From Lycocorax pyrrhopterus obiensis (lineage: Eukaryota; Chordata; Aves; Passeriformes; Paradisaeidae), in NCBI GenBank assembly GCA_014706295.1, contig JACSVZ010000015.1, positions 59,145,535 through 59,209,534 of the forward strand: DNA of 64,000 bases. The letters are read 5' to 3'. Below, one piece after another: positions 13,801-28,800 of this stretch. Each line of letters starts with the position of its first letter. Positions within the stretch are counted from its first letter, which is position 1. The notes under the pieces were generated by a model. That model worked only from the letters and a program-made list of their open reading frames with translations, did not search any database and was not told the origin of the DNA. Made by a program: the position numbers and the translations under genes.

Positions 13801-16800
13801 TGTCCCTTGTTGGAATTGAGTTTCAGAGTCCGCATGCATCTTTTCATCGGCAGATGATGAAAAACAATGGCCAATTACTTTACTTAGACTTTACTCAAGG
13901 GAGAGATTTTCCCTGTTACAATCTGAATAAAGTTCCAGAAGCAGATACCACAAGGCAAGAAGAAAATATATACTTAAAAGAATAGTTCAGCACCAAATAA
14001 GTGTTTATTTCAAATTACAAAAATTCTGATACATCTTACACTCCCATGTGTGTAATGCAAGGCCTAGCAAGAGGGGGTGCCGCTGCCTGTCAGATGCCTA
14101 CACTCAAGAAAACATTTACTTGAGAGAGGGGGATGTGTCTTTTTAGGCAACAGATGCTAAAAAAGGTACAGTTTCAAAAAACAGTATTTTCTTACTTGCT
14201 AACTTTAACTCCTGCATCTCTGTAAGATCCCCATCTTAAACCAGAGACTGCAAACACAGGCTGTTCCTTTTCTCCCTGTAAAGAAAAATAAACATTGCAA
14301 AATTGCTTTCTCTTACCTTGTTTCCAACTTTATTTTCTCAAGTTGGAAAAATAGCATTTCTACATAAAAACTGATTTCTGATTAATCCCCAAAGGGAAAT
14401 TTAACAGAAGAGGTATGACAAACAGCTAACAGCAATAAAGCTTAGCAGAATTTAAGCATTGTACATTCCATCTGCTCCAGAGAGGAATATAAGAGGTGAA
14501 GTTTTGAAGAGCTAGCCTGATTTTGACTGCACACCCAGCAATGGCCATTTCATTTTGTGGATTTGATTGACAGCCAAAAGCAAGGAGCTCTGCACAGTGA
14601 CACAACGCTCTCAACTGCAGAAATGTCCATTCTACAACTGAACAGAAAAATAATATTCAAAAACCATACAGGGCATAGTCAAAGGTTCTCCCATTTTATA
14701 TCTTTCAGTTTGTCAAAGAAAGCCATTAACTTCACAATACACATGAATGCATCAAATCAGCAGACAGCTACTGCTACCTCTCACCATTGCTACAGAAATA
14801 TCACTGTTAGTAAGTTTTGTATTCATCAATACTCTCTGAGTGTCAAGGAAAGGTGATGTTGAGGCATTCTAGTGTTTTGTTCTGCTTAGACTGTCTGATG
14901 ACATAGCACATGGTGGAGAAATGACTGCCACCAGAACTGCTGATATCATAAACCAAAATTCTTAACAGCAATACACAGAGGAAAACCAGTCCATGTAAAC
15001 ATAAAAACATGAGAACAGCAAAGTTTTAGGAATGTTGGGTTCCAAATAAGTAGATGCTTTCACCTTGATCTGCAACACATCAAGTGGAACTGTCTCTCCT
15101 TTCAAAATGGCCAATGTAGCATTAGTAATATGTCTGCAAAACAAACAGGAAAAAAGCAAAGGAAAACAAACAGGAAGAAAGGAAATGTGTACAATTTAAA
15201 ATTACATTTTTTTTTCAGCAAATTTCAGTATGAGTCCAGGTAGGGCTTTTATTCAGCAAATGCAAAAACCCCAGGGAAACATGCTGCACTTAACTGAAAT
15301 CAGAAAGCAAAATGGGTTGTTGCAACACATGACAAAACCTAACAAACAGCAGAATACACAAAAAGCAAAAGGAAATTATCAGCCTAAGCTTTTGAGAGAT
15401 TTCTCCTTTTTGAGCTAACCTGGTAGGTCAGAGGTCAACTGTGTTACTTGCTGTTTCAGATACTTAACACACTAAGGGCCCAAATCATGGTTTTATTTTA
15501 GTGGTGGCAAGTATCACAGCCTGGGAGAGAAGGGGGCAGCATGACTGGTCTCAACTCATGTGTCTGAGATTGAGCTGCATTTGTGTGTGCTAATTTATTC
15601 TGAAGTTTTTAATCAACGTAAATCTACCTATCAGCAGTGCTCATGTCGTTTAGGTTTCCATTAAGTTGTGGACAGTTGCCAGGGCACTTTGTAATTTCAA
15701 GCTGTAAAGATTTTGTAACCAAAGTGTCTAAGTCCACTAAATAGTCTATGTTCAAACCTTGAAGCATATACTTGATTGAAACTCCCTCCTTGTTTTCAAA
15801 GCTGGGTAATATTTAGTTTCCACATTGCATACATTTCCAGTGTCTCAGCTGGACAAGGAAAAAATGCAGTTTTCAGATCCAGCCCAATATCCATGTGAAT
15901 AAGTGGGAGAAACTGCCCTTGGTTTCATCAGGATTAGAATACTGAGACAGATAAGGAAGCTGTTCTTCCTACAGCCCGTCTTCTCTCCCAGCTCTTACCT
16001 TTCTCTAAGACCTTTACAGTTCCTACACTCCCAAGTAAGAGAGTGCTGAAGGAACCAAAGCCCAAATATTTATTTGAAAAATATCACTTTTGCACTTCTT
16101 AACTCAGGTTCTGTTACTGATGTGTGGGTTGTTAAGCAGCCTATTGACCGAATTACCTTCAACTTCACCAGTGTGCTGCAGTCCCCCCTGCAAAGTTCAT
16201 TTCCTTGGGACAAGAAGATCATCCATTTCAAACAGCTTCTTTAGAACCCAAACATAAATTATTATTTTAATCTTAGCTGCTGATTACAGCCTTGTCCACC
16301 TTTCTGAGCTTCAAAGCACTCTGGTAGTTTTAATGAAGGATGTTATGCCGGTTGACTCATGGGTTTTATGTATGATGGATACCAGCAAGGGTTCCACAAA
16401 GAAAAATGTTAATGAGTTAGTGGGAGAGTGAGAGTGAAAAGATTTCAGGATCAAGAAGAAATATATTTATTATAATGAGAAATATATTGATTATTATTTA
16501 TATCATTATCATGAGGAAGGGAAAAATTGAAAAGAAATGAAGTGTGGGGAAAAGAAAGATTATTTTACTCCCTTTTCTAAGTGGACAAAACAATCCTGCA
16601 ACAAACTGAACTGGAGGCAACAGATACCACCAGACTGGATCATATCCAGGATGCAGAAGATAAGAATTGGGTTGTTGGATTACTGCCAGCATCAGTCCCA
16701 CCACAGGGAAAAGTCAGTGCTGCCCTGCAAAAGTCAGTAATGGGAACCAACCTTTTCCATATTCTTGTATGCCTTACTTTGCAGGTGCTAACCAGGCTAT

Positions 16801-19800
16801 ACGTGGACTGGTTTCTACAATTCTTAGACTGGAGAAGGGTCAGAAAGAGGACTTATTTTTGGCTTATTTTGTCATATCCTCGCTATATCCTTGTCATACC
16901 CTTTTTGCTATTCCTAAGAGGCTGATCCTTTCAATCCCTCTTTCTTTTTAAACTCTGAGCATCACATGATCACAGAAATGAGCCACAGCAAATGATTTCT
17001 AATAATACATACATTTCCTTCTTTAATTTTTTAGTCAGTTTTTGGGAGTCATTAACTCAGGCAAGTCCAGAGAATCATCAGGCTCTGCCCAGAGACTGCC
17101 AACTTCTATGTAACACAGAAGAAAAAGAAAAGCATCAAGCTACCAAGAAGCACTGCTCCTTGAAAACAAATCATGTTTCAGAAACATGCAATACTTACTG
17201 GACTTGATTCGTGCTCTCAGGGTACAGTGTGTGGCTCAAAGTGCAAGTTTTTCCAAGGGGTATGAATCCTATAGGAATCTTACTGAAGGCAGCCTGGACA
17301 CATGAGGAGAGTAAATTAACATTTGCATGAAGCTTCCTGTGTGGAGATCACAGCTGTGTCTGGCATCACCCCTTTGGCACTGAGCAGCCAGGCACTTCTT
17401 CACACAATGACTCAGAACACGGCACCCAAATCTGCGAACCCACCAGTGCCAACCGGGTACAAAGGAGCTCTCTGTAACCATTAAGAGCATTGTTACAGGC
17501 AGTTTGGCAGCCACATCCCAACTAATGCATGGATTCTGTCAGCAATCCACCATCTTTCTTAATACCGACGGTGGCATCACAGACTCTGAATCTCATTTAC
17601 CACTGCAGAAATCCCTCTGTGACAGAGTAACCTTGCATAGCAAGGGGACTTTCTCACTTAAGGAAAGGAAATTAATTGATTCCTCTGCCATCCAAATCAT
17701 GAAGCAGCAGAAGGTCTAATTTTTGGAAGTCACTGACCATGTTATTTTTCTGTACCAGTGTTCAGCAGAAGGGCTTATTGAAGGAGCAAGTTATTACCCT
17801 ATACCTCATCTTAAACCTCGCTTCCTGAAGCGTGTCAGCAAATCAATGTAAATACCACATATCCCAGTGCACCATCTCCCTCCCGGGCGACGCTGCCAGC
17901 AGCACCGGGGCACAGCCAATCCGCAGCCACTCAGGAATTCCCGTCTCACTGCACGCCCCACCGCTCTCCCCTGCTGTCTCTGCGTCACCTGCGAGTCCTA
18001 ACACTCTCAAACACCCTGCTCTCATTTCCTTCAGCACTGCTTTACAGTGTGCAGATGAGACGCTGTTTGCAGCTCCTGCAGTTAAGCTCTGCTCCCCTGG
18101 CTGCCAGGAACAGGGCTTCTGGAATACCTTGCACAGGCTCTTCTTATGCAGGCAACAGTGGGGTGACACCCGCAAGTGACAAGGGAAGCAGGGCACAGAG
18201 AGAGGAAGCTCAAGTGCAGATCTCTACTCCTAGGACAGAGTGGCATGAAGGACAAGAATTCCTTGGCCAAAGACACAAAGTGACACAGTGGCAATACTAC
18301 AATGCGGTATTCCACCCGTAATTGTGCTGGATGCAGAATTTCCTACACTACTGCAAAACAATCCAAGCTACATCAAGATAAGAAGCCAAAAAAATAAAGA
18401 GAAACTAGCTAGTAAAGCCTCTAAAACTTTTCTTCCACTATCTTCAGATTATAAAGGTCTCAGGATCCAACTATAATAATATTAGATTTAAAACAATGAT
18501 TTCTCAGAATTGATATAACTAGCCCTCCTTTAAAAATACTGGCTCGGTTGCAGAGTTCCCCTTGTCACACTCAGACAAAGCAAATGCCTAAACAGAAACA
18601 ATTCAAGCTGCCAAGGGTATCATCATAATCTTGTCTGGATCATTTAATTGAGTTTTTGCCAGCTCCTGCCAGAAGGTTTTGGGAACAATGATTCCCTCCT
18701 TTCTTCAATAACACTGTCCTCCCACTTTAAAAAGAAAAATCTCTCTCATTTCCATTCAGTGATCCACCTTGAGAGGTTAAAATTTGCTTAGTACAGCCAT
18801 CTCCACAGGTAGGTATGCACTGCTTGAAGAAACAGCAAAGCAATCTCAAAGCAGTAGGAGTGTGACCAGAACTGAATTCGGTTTCAAGCCTGTACAAATA
18901 CAAGAAAAACATGTACTTTTGCCCAATGCTTTTGCCAAACAAAGTGGCATGCACAGCTGGTCCATGGGTCTTTGAAAATTGAGCATTTGGCTTCTCCACA
19001 ATCCCTGCTCTGACACTGGAAACTTCCCAAAGCCATGGCTTGGGAGGCACTGTACTCCCTCAGAAAGGGAACAAAGAACAACAGGCAGCATTGCAGGACA
19101 GTAGCCCAGATGGCTTATTACACAGCAAGCTGGCTCCAGATTAGTAAGCAACGTGTCTGCTGAAGGCAGCTGAGGCCAAGAGATCACAGTGGATGCACAA
19201 GACACTCCAAGAAATAAACACAATTTTTAAAATGACACCTTCTCACCTCATCTGCTCTACGGAGAAGTCCAGTTATGACCTGAAAAACATGGCAAATGCT
19301 CAGCTCTAAGAATTTCATTTTTCAGTTACAGTAAAAAGCTATGGAATTCTTAACCACGTTTACTCTTTGAAAAGATTTAAGGAGCAGCTACTCTTTTATG
19401 GAAGGTGCTACAGTTGTTTACATGGGAAAGGAGAAATGTTCAGCCTGCAAATATGTTGGAAACAGCAGGGTTATGAGTGTGCCCGAGTACATGCTGGCAC
19501 CACAACCAATGCCAGTGTAAATGTTTTAACACTGAATAATGCTCTGCATAATGCAAAACCAGCACCAATAATTGCAATTAACAAAAGGCCAGAATGAACT
19601 TGCAGATGTATTCTGATCACTTTCTCTTAAGGTCATTGCATTCATTTAGCCATTGTCTTATGAAACCAGTAGCTGGCAACCAGGAACTGCTTGAGTAAAA
19701 CACAGTCTTACTTGAAAAAGAGAGTATCCCCCAGTTCTGCTCCTGTCATTAATCATCTTGACAACAGGCATTTATTAAATACATTCTGTGCTTTGTTATC

Positions 19801-22800
19801 ATTCCCACGTAATTTTTAAATTATCTGATTCCTTCCTACTTAGCAAAATATGCATTCCTCTTGGGGAGTATATAGAAAGGAAGGAACTTTGAAAATCAAA
19901 CCATTACAACTACATTACACAGAAAGAAAAAGTTAGAACCATGTCCCTCCAAAGAGTTTGCTCATTCTAGAATAAAGTTCTGGAAGACAGTTATGTCACA
20001 CACTCTTTTTGTCCCCACTCCCATCATCTCTTTAAGACTAATACCAATGAGCAGAGTGTTCTGCCTCCAGAATATTATAACATTTACTGAAAATACAGAT
20101 ACTGAACTGGACAGATCTCTAGGAACAGTTGCTATGATGCTGCTACATTGCACAGACTCAATGTTCTTGCCCTCAGCCCAGCTATGATTCTCAACAAACC
20201 AGGCTCCTGCAGTACCTCTTGGACTGTGCCATCTCCTCCTGCAATAATGATCAGATCCGTGTTTTCCATTAATTCCAGAAGCTTTTTTGCTTGTCCCTCA
20301 TAATCAGTCTGAAGAAACAGAAATCCAAACATGAGGACTCAAATGACTATTTCTAGTATATCTCTCTTATAGAAAAAAAAATCATCTATCCATCTGGTTA
20401 ATAGTTATTTTTATATAGGCACACAGTACTGTATAGTACTTACATTCAGAGTTTTTTTTTTCAACTTATAAAACCAGTTTGATGCATAATATGTGCAAGC
20501 AAACACACACACACAGGTTAAATGAAATATCAGAGCAAATCTTACTCAATAGATCTAGAACACCATAGCAATAATCGTATTTCCAGGTAATTTTACATTG
20601 AAACAAATCCAGAAGCCAACCACACTCTTGCAGAAAAGCTGCCAGTATCTTTAACAGTAAAAGTGCTCAAATGCATCTCCTGAAACACAGCATCAACTAC
20701 ACAACAGGCCACTGCCTGACAGCCACTGACAACATATTTAGCAGCAAAGAGTACTGACTTTTTAAACCATCAAAACTGTTTTCTGCAAAATGAATGTCTT
20801 TTGCAGAGCCATCTCAGCCTCACTTCCCTGCCCAGCCCTGTTTTGCCAACTTGTCAGGTCTGACGCTACCAAGCATCAGTTTTAAGTCTTGCAAAATAAT
20901 TTCTTCTCTAAGGGTGGGACTAGGTATTTTTAATGATCAGAGAAAGGGACTAATAAAAACAGCATTTTAACACTAAACCTTGTGAAAAAGATTCCAAGGC
21001 AGAAAGATGCATATTAGAGTACTTTGCTGTTAGGACACACTGACTATTAAGTAATCCACATATCACAGCCTCAAAAACCTGCAAAAATATCAGAATTCCT
21101 TCATGTGTCCTTGTTCTTCTCTTTCCAAAGAAAACCTGTTTGTTAATTCACACCATTTAGAGCTCAGTGTTCTGCCTTCATGATGGGAACGTTGAATTAT
21201 TTGGAGAGACACAGAAATAATTTCAGTGTAAAGATAAAAGGTTATTTTTAATTAATCTGAACAGCTCAACTGCTCGTCAAAATTCCTCACTTTCGAGTTC
21301 TTCAAGTTCAGGCAGAAATAACAAATTCAACAGCAATGGGCATGTACCACTAGCCAGCACTCAAATATTTAAACTTTCCTCTCAAATATGAATTATAGAA
21401 GGGCTGCTTTAGACAGACAAACAAGCATATGTACTGCTTTAGCTGAAAATTAAAATCTCACTACACTGTTTGTAAACTAACTGTGAATTAAAAAGATTAG
21501 GTATAGGCTTAATATCTCAGTATTTATTTCTTCCCATAAGATGTCTACAGGACAACTGAGAATTTCAAATGCATACAGCTTTGAATTTCAATTCTTCAAG
21601 AGGAGAAAGCACAGTAGTCACTATTTCTATAGTAGCAGAACCTATCAGCTCTTACCTTAACCACAGTTACATCCAAGCCAGATAAGTGCAAAATTGGTGC
21701 AGCATTCTTTTCAAAAAGGTTCCCAGCTTTGCTAGAAATAACAGAGTAAGAACTATTTAATGACTCTGGTAGCTGAAAATAAATTAAAAAGGATAGAAAC
21801 AAATGAATAGCAATAAGAAATCTACTTAAAAACAAGCATTCAATCTCCACAATCAGTCACTCAACATGACAGTCAGGAAAGATGAGATTTCATGTGGTTC
21901 AAATGTATTACATTTCTAGTCCCATACCTCAGTTGTCAGGGTTTTGCTGCAGTTTTAATGAATGCAAAAGATGCTACCTAGCTTTTGCCAAAAATAATTT
22001 TAAAGACCCATCAAAACAAATTAAGATCTCCAAAAAGAAATTTATTAGAAAATTAATTACTCACAAAGCTCCAGCCTTTAAGGACCACAAAGAAGGCCCA
22101 TGTAGGTTTTCAGAAACATTTAAAAAATCCCAATTATTTCTTATTACATATTATTAAATAAGGTTAGAAGCAAAACTCTGATCTTTTTTTGTTATAGGAC
22201 TGATATATTTTATGCCTGCCATTGCATAATAAAATAATTATACCACTAACCATAAAGTGTTTACAAGTAGAAACATGAGACTTGATTAATACTTCACGTT
22301 TTCCAGTCATGAGTGTTTCGAACAAAAGCATGTGACTCCAAGCACTTCCATGTCAGGTATATTATTCTCTTCATATTGGTAGTAAAAACTCTCTGCCCCT
22401 TCACAAAATGCAGCTATTCCAAAGCTTAGCTGATCAGCAGAGAGAGACACACATCATATCCAAGACTATGGTTTTTCTGCTAATGAGCACATAAAAATAG
22501 CAGCCGACCTCTTCCAGGAGTCTTGCTCCCAGCCCATATTTAGCCTCCCAGTTTGTGGGCACATCCCTTGCAAGGACAGGTTCCCAGAGAAGTAAGATCA
22601 CTTCTTGCCAACTTCAAGTCTTGAAGCAATCAAGGTCATCTCTTATTTCTATAGTTTTTGAAGATGGAAATATATCACACGCAAAAGTTTAGAAGGAATA
22701 CAAAGGAATTCCACGTACAAAGGAATGACAAAGCCCGAAAGACAGGATTAAAGAAAGAAATGAAATATATATATATATATATGTTTAGAAATCACTCTTC

Positions 22801-25800
22801 CACCTCAAGCAACTAATTCTATTTCTCATCCCAATATTTTTGGTGAAATAAAGTTTGGCATAGTTACATAGCACCAGCTTGGTATCAGAGGGAGGCAAAA
22901 ATGAGCTCAAAAATCTGGCTGGCTTTTACAGTGGATAGCAGAGCAAAAATGCAGAAAGAGTGCCTCAAATGAGAGTGCTGAAAAGGAAGAATTTTACCCT
23001 TTGCAAGCTGCTGGGTTGAGGAACACTGTTGCTTTCTTCAATGGCACAGTGGCAGGGATCAGCTGGTCGCCAAAAGCCTAAGTAAGAGAAAAAGAGCAGG
23101 GCTCAGTTTATCTTTTAAGCACACTGCTAAAACAGTTCAAAATAATGCATCTCTACAAATGTCAATGGCCTTTCAAGCCTTATGACATTCAAATGACTTC
23201 CATCTTCAGCCATTGTACAGGTCTCCTATTCAAAGACCTGCACTATTAGCAGCAGCTCACATCACTGTCATAAGTACTCTTTAGCTCATTTTTACAATTC
23301 CACCACCATTTCGTTTTTGTCAACCTCTGGTTTTCTGCCATGGGCAGAGATCCAGGGAGCTCTCCTTGACTCCAAGGTTACTTGATTTTCTTTCCTTATG
23401 TAATTCCCATACACCTGCCTGCCACCTTCTTTCTGTATTCTTTCCAACTTCTGAACTTTAATTCCTCTATCTCTTCTACTCATTTCAGTATTTTCTACGC
23501 TTCAGTTTTTGAAGACAGGAAAGATAATTACAAGAGAATCTGCCTTGACCTATAAGCAAGTTCACTGTTCCTCACACTTTTTTTAAACTAATCTCTCTCT
23601 ATAAAAATCACTCAATTCCTCTTCAACTTTTAATCCAATTCTGAAGACGTGCCTGAATTTTAAATTCTTTAAGAGTTCCTCCATAAAGCCTCTTGCACCT
23701 TGTACCTATTTCCAAAGCTGTTCAGCACAGGAGAGGCAAGGAAATGCAAAACTTCCACGCATGTTACATCCCACTCTGTAAGCCTCTAGAAGGTCACTTT
23801 GAAGGCATCCTTACTAACACACCAAATCAAACTAGTTTTGAATACAAGGAAGACAAGGTATTCAGCAATACCATCCAGAAGCCCCGGAAACAGAGTAGGA
23901 ATCACAGACTACTGTGCTGAACGTGGCCCAGTCAACTGTCCCTGGCTTTTTTTCCCCTTTACCCTGAAAGTTAACCCCCTAGCAGGATTTTTTGTATTGA
24001 AGAAGGTGACATTGTACACAAAGAACAGTACATTTTAATGGTTGTTAGCTGTACAAATCTGTTATTAATTCCACTTGCAAACTTTGCGCAGGAAACCTCA
24101 ATTTAAAGAAGGGTACAGCTGGCTGTGCTGCTTAAGACATCCAAAATTTTTCTTCAAGAAAGAAAAAGGATGAGAGAAGTTGCTGAATGTAAAGAAACCT
24201 CCAAACAAAGTAAAACAAATCAATAGCTCTTAAGCTTTACTCAAAGATCAGCTGGAAAACAGACCAACTTATTATATTGCAATTGTTGGGTGGGAATTGG
24301 GGAATAGGGGACCTCTAGCACGTTACAGCTGTTAGAAACAACTAATTATTTGCTTGGGGGGCACAATGTGATGTATTTGCATGCTCCAAACAATCTAACA
24401 AGGCTCTAAACAACCCAACAAGGCTCATAAAGATTTTATGAGTAATGACATAATTGCTTCTTTATGTAATATACTTAGACATTTACGTTGCATACAGGGG
24501 CACTTCTAAAGCAAATGCTGATTTTTAAGACAGCAAATAAAAAAATAATGCAACATTCTAGAAGTCTTTCAGAGCAGAGCATAAGTAAAGACAACTTATA
24601 GTCATACCATAAAAATGGTTATTAAATATATATATATGAAGGTATAATTTAGGTAAGTCAATGCCTTTTTCACTTTCTTGTCAAATGCACACTTCCAGGT
24701 ATTGTATTTCTGGACTTCTAAAATGATAATCACTATTCTACAACTATGTAAAACCCTTTATTCAAAGCTTTTATAGTGCTTTATGAATACCAGCAAAGAA
24801 ACTACATTCTTTTACAGAAAACTATCCTTGAGTGAATTGTTTGCCAGATAAACAGCATCTCTAACACGTGCCCAGAGTACAGCAACAACAAGGTCAATCA
24901 GCAAGACTGATTTGCCAAGGAAGTCCAAGTCAGCTGACACTGCCTTATTCCAGAGATAGAGGCGTAAAATGTTAAAAATATGATAAATGGGTTCTTTACT
25001 AAAAAATCTTTCCATAATCATTTGCCACACCAAGGCTGTCATCATGAACTGATATTTAAATTCAGACACACGTGGCGGAACCTTTGCAGGAAATACGGCT
25101 GTAGTGGATACTTTGTCAGGAAGGCAGCTCCCTCATGAATTTGATAATGTAACAGGCTCGACAACCCAAAAATCCAATGTAAAAATGGTAAGAACTTCAT
25201 TCAGACTAAACTTTTTCTTTGGTGAGTTTGCCTCTATTTTTTTCCAATACTTATATACAGCACTTATATAAAAGCAAGTAGCATTTTTCAAACAATTTTA
25301 GGTTGTTGTTATTCTGAAGAACATACCAGACACTTAATGCCTTAAGGCAGTATTGCTGTGTGTTTTCAAGCACTATTTGGCACTGACACATCAGTGAGAA
25401 TGGAAATTACAGCAAAAATTGATTACTAGGCTTTTTGCTTCATTCCTTTATAATGCAGGAGTCTTCTGCAGGATATATTCCCAGGCTTTAACCACTAAAA
25501 TTGTAGGAAGCTCTAGTGACAGTGCTTTTGTATTTTCATTTGTAAGAATAAGCCATAATGGAATAGAACCTGTCACTTAATAACTGGATTTAAGAAATGG
25601 GAAATTCAGGATTTCCACAACTGAACTATCTGCTGGTTGCACTGTTTTCCTTAGCACTCACACCTTTTTGACAACACACACAAACCACTTCATCAGCTCC
25701 TTTAAAAAAAAATTGGTTTAATTTGGTCAGCATGCTTCAAATACTGAGGCATTAATGGCTATTTTTTGTGATATAAAAAACTTCTATCACTTTGTTATTA

Positions 25801-28800
25801 CGCAGTAAAAATGAATATTGAAATTACAAGTATGGTTTATGAAAGCAGTATTTTCAGGGAAAGATTTTCCTTGTTCTTTCGTGAGCAGTGAGTTCCCTTA
25901 CATCTATTCTGCCATGAAGATCCATTGCACAAGACAAGTTGCTGTGAAAATCTTTCCCTCAACAGCAGACAGGCTAAAATTAGGATAATTCAGGTGCACA
26001 ACACTTCTCTATAGAGAAAAATAATTTTCACCCTTCTACTCAGGCCCCAGGACATAGCAAATGATGGCAGCAGTGTTACACCCTGCAAAATCTCAAAGAT
26101 CTGTCATGAAGAAGTAGGTTTAGAATAAACTTTATTTGTAGGAGGTAAAAACTCTTAAAGTCCTACAGAAGTGATGTCATCCACAGGCAGCAGCATTTCC
26201 ACCTCCAAAAGACTGGTTATTAAGGACAAGATTTCTTTGTGGGAATACTACAGTATGGGAGTTTGTTTACTGCTGTTTGCCCACACAGGCCACAAACGAT
26301 GAAATGCAAGAGTCAGTACCCTGAGAGAGTAACTCTCCCCCTGAACACTGGCCTTCTTGTCACTGATCAGCAACCAGGCTGTCCCCATTAAGTTCCCAGT
26401 ACATGGGTCTCTAGAGAGCTGGGTCAGTCAGTCATCACAGCTGGCATCCCTGATAAAGTCATTCATGGTCAAGCAGACAAGGGCAAGGTCTCTGCAGCTG
26501 AGCACTGAAAAGAAGCGGTTTGGGCTGCCTCTGCCCAGCCTATACCCCTCCTAGTGGGACTGGGATTTCACTCTTACCAACAAATCATCTTCCTACCAGA
26601 ACTTTACAGGCACAGAGCAATCACATGTGCAGCAATGCAGGTGTGGATAGCTCCAGCAGTGACTAAGATCACCCCAAGGATAACGCTGCAGTCCCCTGCA
26701 TCAGCAGCCTGGGCACACAAGGGGCAGTACCCGGCTGCAGGCCGGGGCCCTGTCCACCCCGGGCATTAAGGGAAAGAACACAGATGGCATCATTGTAAGG
26801 CTTGTCACGTAGGAAAGGCCCGCTGGGAAAATCTCAGGAGCCCTGCACAACCAAGATAAGAGGGAGATTTTAATCTAATTTTATTACTTTAAACGGTATT
26901 ACCTGGGCTTCTTGGCATGCAGCTCTTCGTAGCAGGTTATCGCTATCAGGTAAGACAGAGAAGAGAGCGGACATTACGTTATGTAAGTTGAAAACAATTT
27001 GCTCATTTTTAAAATGTAGGTACATACCCCTTTTACACACAGTTTGACAACACTGAAACAAAAAAAAAAAAAAACCCAAAACATTTTAAGGATAAAACAC
27101 CCCCATTTATGCACACATGCATATTTTTTTTCTGCATGTGCACACAAACATTCTTTCTAGAGGAAAGAAAAGCAGAAAACAAAGACCAGGATGCCAAGTG
27201 TGCTGAGATTACACAAGCTCTGGCACACTGTCTAACTGTGATTTATTTGTTGAATTGCTACATAACTGTACTCCAGAGCTCAGGTGTGGGTTTTTCCAAT
27301 GTTCTTGCTGCCTGGTATTTACACTGAAGGTACTTACCATTCTGGCAGTGTAGAAGGGTTTTAGAGAGGACTTTAGTCTTTGTGCATTACAACTGTGAAC
27401 TCTCCTCTCCATCAGTTTGCAAGCCAAACACACATTAATGCAGCACCTCCCACCCACCTGAGCATGGCCCAAAGCAGTAACTCAGAGAGGTGAAAAACAC
27501 TCAACTCATTAAGTGAAGTTTAAAAATAAAAGAGAGATGATCAGTGTTAGATATGTCACGGATGGTCATTTCAGAAATACATTCCTGACTAATCCTTGTG
27601 CTTGTTACTGGCACAGGGTATATTAGATGGCAAGCACTGGAGACACAGCTACTGAGTGAGGAACAGAAGTCTGTTTCTTCTCCAGCCCCAAAAATGTACT
27701 ATTTCCCCTGCAGACAAAATGGGGAGTACTGTTCTGCAGTGCCCAGAGTCTTGCCTGTCCTCGAGGTACCAGACACTCCCCATCCTTCAGCTTGTCCTTG
27801 CCAATACCTGGCAAGATCATACATTATTGTCTCAAAATATCAAGTACCAAAAACCCCACTTACAGTCAGCATACCAAAATGAACACTATACCAACCAAAA
27901 GGACTAAAAGCCAGACAGACAGACAGACACAAGTGACTGGGAGAACAGCACACTTCTGCCCCAAAGTGTAGCTCAACAGGCCAAACCCTGCCATTGAAGT
28001 GGCAGAAGAGAAGGCAAGGCAAGGCCAAACCCAAGTGCCACCTATTTGATTCCATTGGTTTATAGTATTTATCTGTCACTGGAACTATATAAGCTGCTCT
28101 TTTTGGCATCACCAAGAGATGCTGCAATGCCATAAAATGAGAAGTAGGGTGACTCCAGGTGAGATATAAAACTGGGTTCTGAGAAAATAACTACGGTATA
28201 AAAGCCACAGATTTATTCCTGGTAATAATGAAAAGACAAAGGAAGAGTTCAAGCATGGAAAAAGAAAATATGTGAATAATACCTCATCAGGATAACAAGT
28301 AACTGGAATGTCTGGGAAAAAAAATCCTCAGAGGCATGCTGTCATATTTGCTCCTTAAAACCAAAGGAGTAGATAACTTGTATTAAGCACCTGCAATATT
28401 ACTTAGAGGAGCAACAGCCTTGGGTTTGATTGCAGTAATGTGATGAAAGTGCACCAGTTAAAAAATAACTGCCCCTGAAAAGCTTGGTGTTCCAAGCTGT
28501 GGGACAGCAGTGTCACAGCGAATTCCAGCTCAATCAAGACAGTGTGACAGGCTAAGTCCAAACTGTGCCCCTGAGGGCATGAGCCCTCACACACAGCCAT
28601 TTCCCCCCCATGACTATGTGTGGCCAAAGCAAACAGAAAACAACTGCAATTTCAATACGCAAAGTTGAAATATTATGGGATATCAAGAAACCCCCATTAT
28701 CAAATGATGGCCGCAAAGCTGATGTCTTTGAGAATTGCTGTCCTAACCTTCTGAACAAATCCCAGCCAAACCCACGTTATCTGTTTACTTCACATTGATG

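Larger units (their letters stand above)
23078..26902 (-). other. AGK intron 2
   Basis: This 3.8 kb intron contains an unassigned minus-strand open frame (24812-25132), a 20-bp tandem duplication (24384-24423) and a small GC-rich patch near 26690-26765. No exon of a known gene was recognised. Confidence 0.75.
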
